Assembly (NCBI GenBank): GCA_039920745.1 | Contig: JBDSDD010000010.1 | Coordinates: 5,238 to 69,237 of the forward strand | Length of the DNA stretch: 64,000 nt | Source: Scleromatobacter sp039920745 | GTDB taxonomy: Bacteria; Pseudomonadota; Gammaproteobacteria; Burkholderiales; Burkholderiaceae_C | Reading direction: 5' to 3' | Shown: piece by piece, positions 37,583 to 46,526 of the stretch | How positions within the stretch are numbered: position 1 is the first letter of the stretch | How the letters are laid out: each line of letters starts with the position of its first letter | Position numbers and translations under genes: made by a program | Notes under the pieces: model-generated | Told to the model about the DNA's origin: nothing | Seen by the model: only the letters and a program-made list of their open reading frames with translations | The model's database searches: none

Positions 37583-38553
37583 GCGTGGCCCTCGTAGAAC
37601 TCGGCCCAGCTACCTCCTTCGGCCCAGGCGTGATCGCGGATGCCGCGCTGCAGCGCCGGATTGAACTTGCCGACGGTCTCCACGGTCAGGTTGGCCTCGA
37701 CCAGCGCAGGCTGCAGGATGCCGAAGCGCTGGCCATCTCGCGCGGGGCGGAACGGAAACGCCACCTTCATGCGTCCCGGCTTCTCGCCGTAGGTGGCCGA
37801 CAGCACGATCACCGCGTCGTGCCGTGCGCCGTCGACCTCGTGGTATCCGGCATATGAAAGAACCTGCCACAACGCCTTGTCGGGGTTGGTGGTCAGCACG
37901 TAGTCGGCGGTCGTCAGCGCCTTCTGGAGATCGCCCTCCGGCATCTGGACCAGCGTGTCCGGCGCGTTCTGGCCGACCATCCGCGGCCAGACGCCGAAGT
38001 TGTGGGCCGCCAGCATGATCTGCGACGAACCGAGTCGGCCCAGCGCATACGCCGCATGCCACCACTCGGCCGGGCCTTCGCGCTCCAGCTGGGCCACCAG
38101 GTTGGCGATGTAGTCGCCCGCCATGATGCGCTGGCCGTCGGCGACCAACTGCGCCTCCAGCCAGGCCAGCGGCTGGTACAGGCGGCCGCGATCCTGCGCG
38201 TCGGCCAGCAGGCGCGTGGCCGGCACGTCGGGCAACGTGGTGCCCGGCGGCAGGTCGCGCAGCGCCGTGGCGCGATCCAGCCACGTGATCTCGACGCGGC
38301 TGAGTCGCCTGGCGATCTCGATCACGTAGAAGGCGATCAGCGACATGAAGTTGCGTCCCTTGGTCGAGTCCAGGTCAACGCGCGTGGGCTGGGCGCGCTC
38401 GCGGGCCTGTTGCAGCAAGGCATCGAGGCGCGCCAGGCTTTCGGGCGAATAGTCGAGCCGGGCCTGCTGCACGGCCTTGCCGAACAGCCAGCCCCCGTCC
38501 ACTTCGCCGCCGGCGGCGTAGGTCTGCAGGAAATGAGTCGCGATTTCGTTCAT
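37579..38553 (-). CDS. Tandem paralog 1 of the uncharacterised family
   Basis: A 324-residue soluble protein, first gene of the triplet. It begins MNEIATHFLQTYAAGGEVDG and shares LDYSPESLARLDALLQQARE, LDSTKGRNFMSLIAFYVIEI, QPLAWLEAQLVADGQRIMAG, VLSYAGYHEVDGARHDAVIV and VAFPFRPARDGQRFGILQPA with the next two genes; it ends WAEGGSWAEFYEGHA. No known catalytic motif is visible. The start at 38553 follows a region with possible gene remnants. Conserved WW and WxD/HDR patches hint at a defined fold rather than a repeat protein. Confidence 0.7.
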   Translation of the reverse strand: MNEIATHFLQTYAAGGEVDGGWLFGKAVQQARLDYSPESLARLDALLQQARERAQPTRVDLDSTKGRNFMSLIAFYVIEIARRLSRVEITWLDRATALRDLPPGTTLPDVPATRLLADAQDRGRLYQPLAWLEAQLVADGQRIMAGDYIANLVAQLEREGPAEWWHAAYALGRLGSSQIMLAAHNFGVWPRMVGQNAPDTLVQMPEGDLQKALTTADYVLTTNPDKALWQVLSYAGYHEVDGARHDAVIVLSATYGEKPGRMKVAFPFRPARDGQRFGILQPALVEANLTVETVGKFNPALQRGIRDHAWAEGGSWAEFYEGHA

Positions 38554-38833
38554 GGGAACGAACTGTACCGAATGATGGCGCAGGTTCTTCAAGCAGGCAG
38601 CGTCACCGCGAACTCGCAGCATCGGCCCGCGGCCGCCGCCAGCAGCACGACGTCGACGCCCGAGCGCCGCGCGTGCGATCGAGTCGTCAAGCTGCGCCAG
38701 GCGGCCTCGTTCGTGATGACCAGCGCGTCGACCGGCAAAGCGGCGACACCGCCGACAGCTGGCTCATCGGCGTACTCAACGCGCTGGTCGGCCCCGACAA
38801 GGACGCCCGCTGACCCTGGATCGCCTCGGGCAG
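38554..38833. pseudogene. Intergenic stretch with probable gene remnants
   Basis: No intact gene, but coding-like fragments with strong G/C third positions. On the plus strand one frame ends at the TGA 38813-38815 with SGDTADSWLIGVLNALVGPD followed by KDAR. On the minus strand another runs to a stop near 38594 with LPVDALVITNEAAWRSLTTR and ARRSGVDVVLLAAAAGRCCE. Neither has a credible start. They look like the ends of decayed genes; the families are not recognised. The part after 38833 is the promoter region of the next gene. Confidence 0.4.
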
Positions 38834-38863
38834 TTGACCCAGCGGCATCGGTTCGCCTACAGT
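38834..38863 (+). promoter_or_regulatory. Candidate promoter of the GH3 glucosidase gene
   Basis: -35 TTGACC (38834-38839), 18-base spacer, -10 TACAGT (38858-38863). Transcription would begin near 38870, just before the palindromic operator at 38876, so a bound repressor would block elongation or open-complex formation. Confidence 0.5.
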
Positions 38864-38875
38864 CTGCCCTCTGCT

Positions 38876-38891
38876 TTGGAATCGGTTCCAA
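38876..38891. promoter_or_regulatory. LacI-family-type operator upstream of GH3 gene
   Basis: TTGGAA-TCGG-TTCCAA has perfect 6-bp arms and a CG-containing centre, the form bound by LacI-family sugar repressors. It lies 25 bases before the start codon and just after the predicted promoter. No LacI-family gene is in the window, so the regulator is encoded elsewhere. Confidence 0.7.
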
Positions 38892-38916
38892 GCAAGGACA
38901 AGGATCGGGAGACTGC

Positions 38917-41562
38917 ATGCCGTCATCGTTCTCGCGCCGCGCTGGCGCGGCCGTCGCGTCCTGGCTCGCCCTGCTGGGGGCCGGGGTTGCGCTCGCCGCG
39001 ACACCGACGCCCATCCAGAGCGCCCTGCCCCGCGACGGCGCCCAGGAGGCGCAGATCCGCGCCATCGTCGCGCAGATGACGCTGGCCCAGAAGGTCGGCC
39101 AGATGACGCAGCCCGAGATCCGCGCGATCACGCCGGCCGAGGTAACCCAGTACTACATCGGCTCGGTGCTCAACGGCGGCGGCGCCTGGCCCGGCATGAA
39201 CAAGCACGCATCCGAGGCCGACTGGCTGGCACTGGCCGACGCCTGGTGGGATGCATCGATGGCGACCGACATGGCGGTGAAGGTGCCCATCATCTGGGGC
39301 ACCGACGCCGTCCACGGCAACAACAACGTCTACGGCATGACGCTGTTCCCGCACAACATCGGCCTGGGCGCGGCCGGCGACCCGGCGCTGGTCGAGCGCA
39401 TCGGCGAGGCCGTCGCCCGCCAGGTGCGCATCGTCGGCATCGACTGGACGTTCGCGCCCACCGTCGCGGTCGTGCGCGACGACCGCTGGGGCCGCACCTA
39501 CGAAGGTTTTTCCGAGGATCCGGCAATGGTGGCCGCCTTTGCCGGGCACTACGTCACCGGCCTGCAGGGCACGTTCGACCCCGCCGGCCGACCCACCATC
39601 ATCGCCACTGCCAAGCACTTCCTGGGCGACGGCGGCACCGACCGCGGCGTCGACCAGGGCGAGACCTTCGCCAGCGCCGACGACCTGCTGCGCATCCACG
39701 GCGCGGGCTACGTGTCGGCACTCGGCGCCGGTGTGCAGACGGTGATGGCGTCCTTCAGCAGTTGGACCTTCACCGGCAAGGACGACAGCGGCCGCGCGCT
39801 GGCCTTCGCCAACGCGAAGAACACCGGCAACCCGTATCTGCTCACCGACGTGCTGAAGACACGCTGGGGTTTCGACGGCTTCGTCGTCACCGACTGGGAC
39901 GCGATCGGCCAGGTCGCCTACGTCGATGCGCAGGGCAAGACGCGCTCGTGCAGCACGTCCTCGTGCCCGGTTGCGATCAACGCCGGCATCGACATGGTGA
40001 TGGTGCCGTTCGGCTGGAAGGACTTCATCGCGCACACGATCGCCTCGGTGCAGGCCGGCGAGATCCCGATGGCGCGCATCGACGACGCCGTCACCCGCAT
40101 CCTGCGCGTGAAGATGCGCGCCGGCCTGTTGCGCGTCGTCGACGGCGCGACGGTCGCGACCCGGCCCTCGCAGCGCGCCGGCGCGCAAGACGCGGCGGCC
40201 GCGAACCCGCGCGCCCTCGCGCGCGAGGCGGTGCGCCGCTCGCTGGTGCTGCTCAAGAACGACCGCGCCACGCTCCCGCTGGCGCGCCACGGCCGCGTGC
40301 TGGTGGTGGGCCGCGCAGCCGACAGCCTCGCCGACATGGCCGGCGGCTGGTCGCTCACCTGGCAGGGCACGGGCAACACCAATGCCGACTACCCGAACGG
40401 CGACTCGGTGCTGGCCGGCGTGCGCGACGCGGTTGGCGACGCCAACGTCACGTATTCCGTGGATGCCCAGGGCGTCGACGTGAAGTCCTTCCAGGCGGTG
40501 ATCGCGGTGATCGGCGAGACACCCTATGCCGAGGGCGGAGGCGACATCCGCCGTTCGAGCACGCTCGAACACGCGCGCCGCCACCCCGAGGACCTGGCGG
40601 TGCTGGAACAGGTCAGCGGCCACGGCGTGCCCGTCGTCACGCTGCTGCTCAGCGGCCGTCCGCTGTGGGTCAGCCGCGAGATCAACCGCAGCGACGCCTT
40701 CGTCGCTGCGTGGCTGCCGGGCACCGAGGGCAAGGGGATAGCCGACGTCCTGTTCCGCCACGCCGACGGGCACGTCGACGACTTCAAGGGCCGGCTCTCG
40801 TACTCGTGGCCGCGCAACGCGTGCCAGACCGACGTCAACAAGGGTGACCCCCGCTACCACCCGCAGTTCGCCTATGGATACGGCCTGACGTATGCCGGCC
40901 GCCACGCCGCACTGGGCCGGCTCGACGAGTCGCCGCAGCCCGCGCGCTGCGGCGCGGTGCCGACCCAGGCCAGCGACGACCTGGTGATCTTCCAGCAGGT
41001 CGAGACCGCGCCGTTTCGCCTCGACATCGGCTCGCCCGCGGGCTGGGAGCAGCCCATCGGCGACGACCTGAACGCCATTCGCATGACCAGCGACGGCTTC
41101 GCCAAGGCCGAGACGGTGCAGGTCAACGTGCAGCAGGACGCCCGCAAGATCACCTTCGCCGGCGACGGCCAGTTCACGGCGTTCTCGAGCGCGACGCACG
41201 ACTTCAGCGGCTTCCAGGGCGCGCAGGCGGCGCTGGTGTTCGACCTGATCGTCGACCAGGCGCCGGCCGGCCCGGTGCACGTGCGCATCGACTGCGGCTT
41301 TCCGTGCAGCGGATCCATCGAGGTGACCCCGGCGGTGCTTGCGCTGGCGTTGCACACCAAAGCGACGCTGCGCATCCCGCTGCAGTGCTTCGTCGACCAT
41401 GGCACCGATCTGTCGTCGGTCGACACGCCGTTCGCGATCGACACGTCCAAGGCGTTCGTCGCGTCGTTCGCCAACATCCGCTGGCAGGTCGGCGGCGCGA
41501 AGGCGCCCGACGCGCTGCCGTGCACGCCCGCGGTCAAGAGTCCGGCTACGCCGCCGTCTTGA
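38917..41562 (+). CDS. Secreted family 3 glycoside hydrolase (beta-glucosidase)
   Basis: An 881-residue exported enzyme probably releasing glucose from beta-linked oligosaccharides or glucans. The signal peptide is PSSFSRRAGAAVASWLALLG followed by cleavage near ALAA. The GH3 barrel domain has GTDAVHGNNNVYGMTLFPHN, KHFLGDGGTDRGVDQGET and the nucleophile strand GFDGFVVTDWDAIGQ (Asp in TDWD). The second alpha/beta domain carries VRRSLVLLKND and TPYAEGGGD. A C-terminal galactose-binding-like domain (about 690-870) resembles ExoP-type exo-1,4-beta-glucosidases. Start 38917 follows GGGAGA. Confidence 0.9.
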   Translation: MPSSFSRRAGAAVASWLALLGAGVALAATPTPIQSALPRDGAQEAQIRAIVAQMTLAQKVGQMTQPEIRAITPAEVTQYYIGSVLNGGGAWPGMNKHASEADWLALADAWWDASMATDMAVKVPIIWGTDAVHGNNNVYGMTLFPHNIGLGAAGDPALVERIGEAVARQVRIVGIDWTFAPTVAVVRDDRWGRTYEGFSEDPAMVAAFAGHYVTGLQGTFDPAGRPTIIATAKHFLGDGGTDRGVDQGETFASADDLLRIHGAGYVSALGAGVQTVMASFSSWTFTGKDDSGRALAFANAKNTGNPYLLTDVLKTRWGFDGFVVTDWDAIGQVAYVDAQGKTRSCSTSSCPVAINAGIDMVMVPFGWKDFIAHTIASVQAGEIPMARIDDAVTRILRVKMRAGLLRVVDGATVATRPSQRAGAQDAAAANPRALAREAVRRSLVLLKNDRATLPLARHGRVLVVGRAADSLADMAGGWSLTWQGTGNTNADYPNGDSVLAGVRDAVGDANVTYSVDAQGVDVKSFQAVIAVIGETPYAEGGGDIRRSSTLEHARRHPEDLAVLEQVSGHGVPVVTLLLSGRPLWVSREINRSDAFVAAWLPGTEGKGIADVLFRHADGHVDDFKGRLSYSWPRNACQTDVNKGDPRYHPQFAYGYGLTYAGRHAALGRLDESPQPARCGAVPTQASDDLVIFQQVETAPFRLDIGSPAGWEQPIGDDLNAIRMTSDGFAKAETVQVNVQQDARKITFAGDGQFTAFSSATHDFSGFQGAQAALVFDLIVDQAPAGPVHVRIDCGFPCSGSIEVTPAVLALALHTKATLRIPLQCFVDHGTDLSSVDTPFAIDTSKAFVASFANIRWQVGGAKAPDALPCTPAVKSPATPPS

Positions 41563-44062
41563 AGGCCATCACGGCCTGGTTGCGCAGCGTGCGCAGCAGG
41601 CTCAGCTCGCGCTCGCCCAGCACGATGCCGCCGGCCGCCGCGCTGTCGGCGTAGATCAACCCGAACGGCGAGCTCTTGAGCGTCATCGGCAGCAGCACGA
41701 AGCTGCGCGCGTTCGCCTCGCGCTGCAGCCAGGTGGGCAGGCGCGTGCGGACGTTGTCGGCCGACGCGTCCGATATCAGCGTGTCAGCCGACTTCTTGCA
41801 TGCCACCGACAGCAGGTCGACCGGCCCATTCGGGTTGACGTCCACGCGGAACTGCGCCGACAGCGCGGCCGCGGCGGCACCCAGCCCCAGCCGGCCGGTG
41901 ATGAAGCCGGTCTTCTGGTCGCGCATGCCGAACACGACGCAACGGAAGCCGAGCGCGCCGTGCATCGTCTGGAGGATCGTTCGCAGCACCTCGTTGAGCT
42001 TGAACGTGTCGCCGGCGAGTGCACTGGTCACGTTGGAGATGCCCTCCTCCAGCGCCAGCATGCGGGCACTGGAGTCGTCGACCGTCGGGCGCGCGCTGGC
42101 CGCGACCGGCGCGGGGCGCTCGGCGGCGCCGGGCGCGGCGCGGCGCGCGTCGGCGGGCGTCACCATCGTCGCGTCGTTCGCGATCGCCGCGCCCGCGCTC
42201 GGCGCGGCGGGTGCCGCGGCGACGGTGGCCGGGTTGATGTTGCCGGTGGGCACGTCCAGCGCCGGCGGCAGCAGCCGGCGCGCCTTGGAGTCGGCCTTCA
42301 GGTCGATGCCCAGGTCGATGGACATCGACTGCAGGTGCGACTGCGCGCTGCGTACCGCGGCCTCGAACTGTTCCTTGGGCAGGTTCAGCGCCCGCGAGAA
42401 GCGGTCGCCGATCGCCGCGATCCTGCTGGCCGCCGCATCTGCGGCGCTGTGCATCAACGCCTGAGCCAGTTCGCCCGAGGCTTGCACGCACCAGCGCAGG
42501 CGCTCGGCCGCGTCCACGCTGCGCGACGGCGGCTCGCCCTCGGGGCGCGCGATGGCGCGTCGCAGCGAGTCGGGCAGCCCCCAGACCTTGGTCACGCCCA
42601 CGCCCAGTTGTTCGTACGACAGGCCCAGCACCTCGCCGACGGCGCGGTCCTCGATCGCCTGCGACCATTCGCCGCGTTGCCAAGACGGCTCGACGCGGCG
42701 CCGGATCAGCGCGGCTTCTTCCGGGAAATAGAACTCGCTGAGCATGTGGCCCAGCTGCGACATCATGCCGGCCAGGAAGGGTTCGTCATGCGCCTTGGCC
42801 AGCGGCGTCAGCTCGTCGCACAGCGTGCCCGTCATCATCGCCAGGAGGAACATCTCCTTCAGGCGGGCGACGTGCGCCTTGTCCTGCATGTGCTCCAGCA
42901 GCACCAGCGACAACGCCATCGTGCGGATGCCGGCCAGTCCCACCAGCGAGACGGCACGGGGCACGGACGCGATGGTGCCGGCGCCGGCGTTGCGGAAGTG
43001 CGCGGTGTTGACCAGGCGCAGCAGCTTGTTGGTGAGCGCCACGTCGCGCACGATCTCGTCGGTGACGCCCGCGATGCTGGCGTCCTCCGACTGGGTCACG
43101 CGCTGGATGCGCACCACCGCGTCCGACAGCGCCGGGAAGTCGCTCTTGTGGCGCATGCGGCGCAGCAGGAAGTCGAGCGTCGCGCGATCGCCGCCGTCCG
43201 AGCCCACCGGTGCCGGATCCAGCCATTCGTGCAGCGCATTGCGAAACGCGCTGGCCGACTCGGGGCGCCGCGTCGGGTCGCGCGACACCGCGCGCATCAC
43301 GAGCGCGCGCAGCGCGTCGTCGGTGGCGTCCTTGCCCGTCTTCGCGTCGACCATCTCGGCAGGCCAGACGATGTCCTCGTTCTGGATGCGCTCGAGCGCG
43401 CGGTACGGGTCGCGTTCGACCAGCATCGGTCGTCCGCAGATCATCTGGCCCAGCATCATGCCGGCCGCGAACACGTCCATCAGAGGATGCGGCGCGGCGC
43501 CACCGACGGCCTCGGGCGCGATGTAGCCCGGCGTGCCGGCGATGCGGCCGTCGTGCTTGTCGGACACGCGCGCGGCGATGCCGAAGTCCATCACGCGCGG
43601 GCGGTTCTGCGAATCCATCAGGATGTTGGACGGCTTCAGGTCGCGGTGCACGATGCCTTGCGCGTGCGCCGTGGCGATGGCGTCGAGCACGTCGCGCATC
43701 AGCGCCGCGGCCTCGCGCTGGGGCAGCTTGCCGCGCTTCCTGAGCAGGTCGGTGAGCGTGGGGCCGGTGACGTACTCGAACACCATGAACGAGACGTTGC
43801 CGTCCTGGTCGGCCTCGAACACCGGCACGATGTTGGGATGCGCCAGCCGGCTGACGGCGCGTGCTTCGTCCAGCCATTGCGCCACCGACACCGCGTCCGC
43901 ATCGGGATTGATGACCTTGACCGCGACCTCGCGCTGCAGGCGCGGATCGTAGCCCAGCCACACGGTGGCCTGCGCGCCGCGTCCGAGTTCGCCCTTGAGC
44001 TCGAACCGGCCGACGCGCCGCATGGAGCCGCCCGATCCCTGGCGTGCCGAGGCGGCGCTCAT
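41546..44062 (-). CDS. Ser/Thr protein kinase with HDOD and GAF domains
   Basis: An 838-residue signalling protein. The kinase domain, about residues 20-290, looks active: glycine loop GELGRGAQATVWLG, Lys49 in VAVKVI, HRDLKPSN (139-146), DFG (159-161) and GTPGYIAPE. An HDOD domain follows (about 305-500, ALSDAVVRIQRVTQSEDASI) and a C-terminal GAF domain (about 670-835), separated by an Ala/Pro linker. No membrane segment. The start at 44062 overlaps the stop of the upstream pseudokinase-HDOD gene by 4 bases. The 3' end is convergent with the GH3 gene and overlaps it by 17 bases. Substrate unknown. Confidence 0.88.
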   Translation of the reverse strand: MSAASARQGSGGSMRRVGRFELKGELGRGAQATVWLGYDPRLQREVAVKVINPDADAVSVAQWLDEARAVSRLAHPNIVPVFEADQDGNVSFMVFEYVTGPTLTDLLRKRGKLPQREAAALMRDVLDAIATAHAQGIVHRDLKPSNILMDSQNRPRVMDFGIAARVSDKHDGRIAGTPGYIAPEAVGGAAPHPLMDVFAAGMMLGQMICGRPMLVERDPYRALERIQNEDIVWPAEMVDAKTGKDATDDALRALVMRAVSRDPTRRPESASAFRNALHEWLDPAPVGSDGGDRATLDFLLRRMRHKSDFPALSDAVVRIQRVTQSEDASIAGVTDEIVRDVALTNKLLRLVNTAHFRNAGAGTIASVPRAVSLVGLAGIRTMALSLVLLEHMQDKAHVARLKEMFLLAMMTGTLCDELTPLAKAHDEPFLAGMMSQLGHMLSEFYFPEEAALIRRRVEPSWQRGEWSQAIEDRAVGEVLGLSYEQLGVGVTKVWGLPDSLRRAIARPEGEPPSRSVDAAERLRWCVQASGELAQALMHSAADAAASRIAAIGDRFSRALNLPKEQFEAAVRSAQSHLQSMSIDLGIDLKADSKARRLLPPALDVPTGNINPATVAAAPAAPSAGAAIANDATMVTPADARRAAPGAAERPAPVAASARPTVDDSSARMLALEEGISNVTSALAGDTFKLNEVLRTILQTMHGALGFRCVVFGMRDQKTGFITGRLGLGAAAAALSAQFRVDVNPNGPVDLLSVACKKSADTLISDASADNVRTRLPTWLQREANARSFVLLPMTLKSSPFGLIYADSAAAGGIVLGERELSLLRTLRNQAVMAFKTAA

Positions 44063-45828
44063 TGATGGGTCCTGGGCGCGGCCGGTTGCAGCGCGTCCTG
44101 GATGTCCTTGAGCGCGATGTCCAGCGCGCGGCCATAGCGTTGCGCCACGCGCTGCACTGCGGCAATGGCCTGGCGCGACGGCAGCGCCACCGCGTCCAGC
44201 ACGTCGTTGGCGCAGCTCGCGACGAGGCGCAGCATGTCGACGTCGGACGTCGGCGTGTGGATCGGGCCGGTCGGCGGCGCGCGGCGCACCATGTGCTGCA
44301 CGCCGTCGTCCAGGCCCCAGTGGTGCATCACGGCGGTGCCGAGGGCGTCGATGTCGATGCCCAGCACCGCGAACGACGCGCCTTCGGCGGTCATGCCCTG
44401 CTCGTCCGGCTCGCCGGCCTTCTGCGACGGCACCGGCTGCATCAGGCGGCGGATCTGCGCGGCCTCGTCCGGGAAGTGGTACTGAACGACCAGCCAGCCG
44501 AGGTTCTGCAACGCGGTGATCAGGTAGACGACCTCCTGGTCGTAGCCGGCCGGCTGCAGTGTCTGCGCCAACTTGCAGGCGCGCTTGACGCGCTCCATCA
44601 GTTCCTTGAGCGCGTTGGCGGCCCCGGCGTTGAGCGGGCCCGGCCACGGACGCAACGAGAGCGCGGCCTGGCGCACGCCGTCCAGCCCCACCATCGCAAT
44701 GGCGCGATGGATCGCCAGCACGGCGCCGCTGCCGTTGTGGCCGGCCTGCGACTGCGCGAAGTTGACCATGCGCACCATCTCGAACGACAGCGCGAAATCC
44801 TGCAGCACGACGCTCGAGAGCTCGTGCGTGTGACCGGATTCGAGCAGCGCCAGGCGCGCCGCGCGCTCGGCGCCGCCGGGCATCGCCGGCAGCAGGCCGA
44901 CGCTGCGCATGCGGGCGAGCAGCAGCGTGATCGGGCCGGCGTCCTGGTCGCTGCTTGCCTGTAGCCAGCCCTCCAGGGCGCGCTCGAACGTGCGGGCGCT
45001 GCGGTAGCGCTGGCGTTCCTGGCGGTCGGTGGCGCGGTTGACGATGGCGCGCAGCGGCTCGGCGATCGGGCGCGGCACGGTCCAGGGCAGGCGCACCATC
45101 TCGTGGCCGAACGGCGGCAGGCGGCCGACCACCTTGGCGACGTCGGGTTCTTCCAGCGGTTCGTTGCCGGCCAGCACCTGGTGCATCACCAGGCCGAAGG
45201 CCAGCACGTCGATCTCCGCGGCCTGGCGTTGCATGCGGCGCTCGTCCATCGCGGCCTGGTGGCCGTCGGCGTCCGACGGAGCGGCGACGAAGGCCTGGGC
45301 GAACGCGTGTGCGTCGACGATCTCCAGGCCCAGCAGCTTGACGTTGCCGGTGTCGTCGATCAGCAGGGAATACGGTTGCAGGTCGCGGTGCGCCGAACCC
45401 GCCTCGTGCGCGAATGCGAGGCCCTGCAGCACCTGGACGCTCCACTGCGTCAGCTCGGCGCCCGGCAGGCCCTTGACGGTGAGCTTCTCGCCCCAGGTGA
45501 CGAACTGGTCGCGCGCATAGACGGCGTAGGGCCAGCGCTCGTGCTCGCCGACGTCCAGCACGCGTGCCAGCTTCGGGTGCTTGAGGCGGCTGGTGCGGCC
45601 GACGCGCGCGATCCAGGCGCCGAGCGCGTCCGGATCGGGCGGCTGCACCCGCGGCAGCGCCACCATCACCTCGACGTCGCCGTTGGTGTCGAGCGCCAGC
45701 CATAGCATCGTCTGCGCGCTCTTGCCGAGCAGGCGCAGCAGTTGGTAGCGGCCGAGCATGCGCACCGCGCGATTGGGCGCGGGGGACGGGGCGGCAGCGG
45801 CGGCGGTGGGGGGAACGGTGGCGACCAT
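44059..45828 (-). CDS. Pseudokinase-HDOD protein
   Basis: A 589-residue protein with the same kinase-HDOD plan as its downstream partner but with kinase residues lost. The glycine loop reads LGKSAQTMLW, the VAIK lysine position is Ala57 (VMVALP), the catalytic loop is HRDLQPYS (147-154) with Lys to Gln and Asn to Ser, and the DFG position reads LGL (about 166-168). It keeps the catalytic-loop Asp149 but not the metal-binding Asp. The HDOD part spans about 300-500. The ATG at 45828 (MVATVPP) is preferred; the frame is open upstream. Translationally coupled to the active kinase, so a regulatory partner role is inferred. Confidence 0.82.
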   Translation of the reverse strand: MVATVPPTAAAAAPSPAPNRAVRMLGRYQLLRLLGKSAQTMLWLALDTNGDVEVMVALPRVQPPDPDALGAWIARVGRTSRLKHPKLARVLDVGEHERWPYAVYARDQFVTWGEKLTVKGLPGAELTQWSVQVLQGLAFAHEAGSAHRDLQPYSLLIDDTGNVKLLGLEIVDAHAFAQAFVAAPSDADGHQAAMDERRMQRQAAEIDVLAFGLVMHQVLAGNEPLEEPDVAKVVGRLPPFGHEMVRLPWTVPRPIAEPLRAIVNRATDRQERQRYRSARTFERALEGWLQASSDQDAGPITLLLARMRSVGLLPAMPGGAERAARLALLESGHTHELSSVVLQDFALSFEMVRMVNFAQSQAGHNGSGAVLAIHRAIAMVGLDGVRQAALSLRPWPGPLNAGAANALKELMERVKRACKLAQTLQPAGYDQEVVYLITALQNLGWLVVQYHFPDEAAQIRRLMQPVPSQKAGEPDEQGMTAEGASFAVLGIDIDALGTAVMHHWGLDDGVQHMVRRAPPTGPIHTPTSDVDMLRLVASCANDVLDAVALPSRQAIAAVQRVAQRYGRALDIALKDIQDALQPAAPRTHQ

Positions 45829-46083
45829 GAACGCAGTAACGGAAGAATCGCTCGATTGGAACGCCGCCCGAGGCACCGCGGCGGGCGGAAGAAGGGCCAA
45901 AACAGTGCGCAATTCGGCAACGTCGGGCCCTTCAGTTTTCGACTGTCGTCCTCATGTCAACAATAAGGTCGAATCGGCGGCCCGGGCCACCCCGTCAAGT
46001 GGGATGTGTCAAAATCTTTTCACCGACGGCGGTTTGTCCCAGTTTCCCGAAGAAATCCGCTTCCGGTGTCCCAAGGAAAACGC

Positions 46084-46437
46084 ATGAGCAGCGAAGCAAT
46101 CAAACACATCTCCGACGCGTCCTTCGAGGCCGACGTCCTCAAGTCCGGCACCCCGGTCCTGGTGGACTACTGGGCGGAGTGGTGCGGCCCGTGCAAGGCC
46201 ATCGCCCCGATCCTCGAGGAAGTCGCCAAGGACTACGGTTCGCGCATCCAGATCGCCAAGATGAACGTCGACGAGAACCGTGAAGTGCCGACCAAGTTCG
46301 GCATCCGTGGCATCCCGACGCTGATGCTGTTCAAGGACGGCCAGCTCGCGGCGACCAAGGTCGGCGCGCTGTCCAAGTCCCAACTGACGTCCTTCCTCGA
46401 AGGCCATCTGGGTTCGCCCGCGGCTGTCCAAGGCTGA
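46084..46437 (+). CDS. trxA: Thioredoxin
   Basis: A 117-residue cytosolic disulfide reductase. The active site is WAEWCGPCK with Cys34 and Cys37; the cis-Pro loop is GIRGIPTLMLF, and Asp28 of VDYW is the buried acid. Ten extra residues at the C-terminus compared with E. coli TrxA. The ATG at 46084 was preferred over in-frame upstream codons. It is upstream of rho, the classical trxA-rho order of proteobacteria; a 9-bp hairpin follows the stop, so the two may be transcribed separately. Confidence 0.97.
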   Translation: MSSEAIKHISDASFEADVLKSGTPVLVDYWAEWCGPCKAIAPILEEVAKDYGSRIQIAKMNVDENREVPTKFGIRGIPTLMLFKDGQLAATKVGALSKSQLTSFLEGHLGSPAAVQG

Positions 46438-46459
46438 TTGCGCTGGCGTCCGGCGTGGC

Positions 46460-46481
46460 CGCGGCGACACTCGTCGCCGCG
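46460..46481 (+). terminator. Hairpin after trxA
   Basis: CGCGGCGAC-ACTC-GTCGCCGCG has perfect 9-bp arms and a tetraloop, 22 bases past the trxA stop. It is followed by TTCTCCGGTTCC, only weakly T-rich, so termination may be partial. Confidence 0.55.
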
Positions 46482-46495
46482 TTCTCCGGTTCCAG

Positions 46496-46526
46496 TTGAC
46501 GTCCTTGCTCGACGTCCCTCTATAAT
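46496..46526 (+). promoter_or_regulatory. rho: Candidate rho promoter
   Basis: -35 TTGACG (46496-46501) and a perfect -10 TATAAT (46521-46526) with a 19-base spacer, about 304 bases before the rho start. The spacer is longer than the optimum of 17. Confidence 0.6.

Noticed and set aside
38917..41400. Large minus-strand open frame opposite the GH3 gene
   Set aside because: Composition is His/Arg/Val-rich with no domain; it mirrors codon bias of the GH3 gene.
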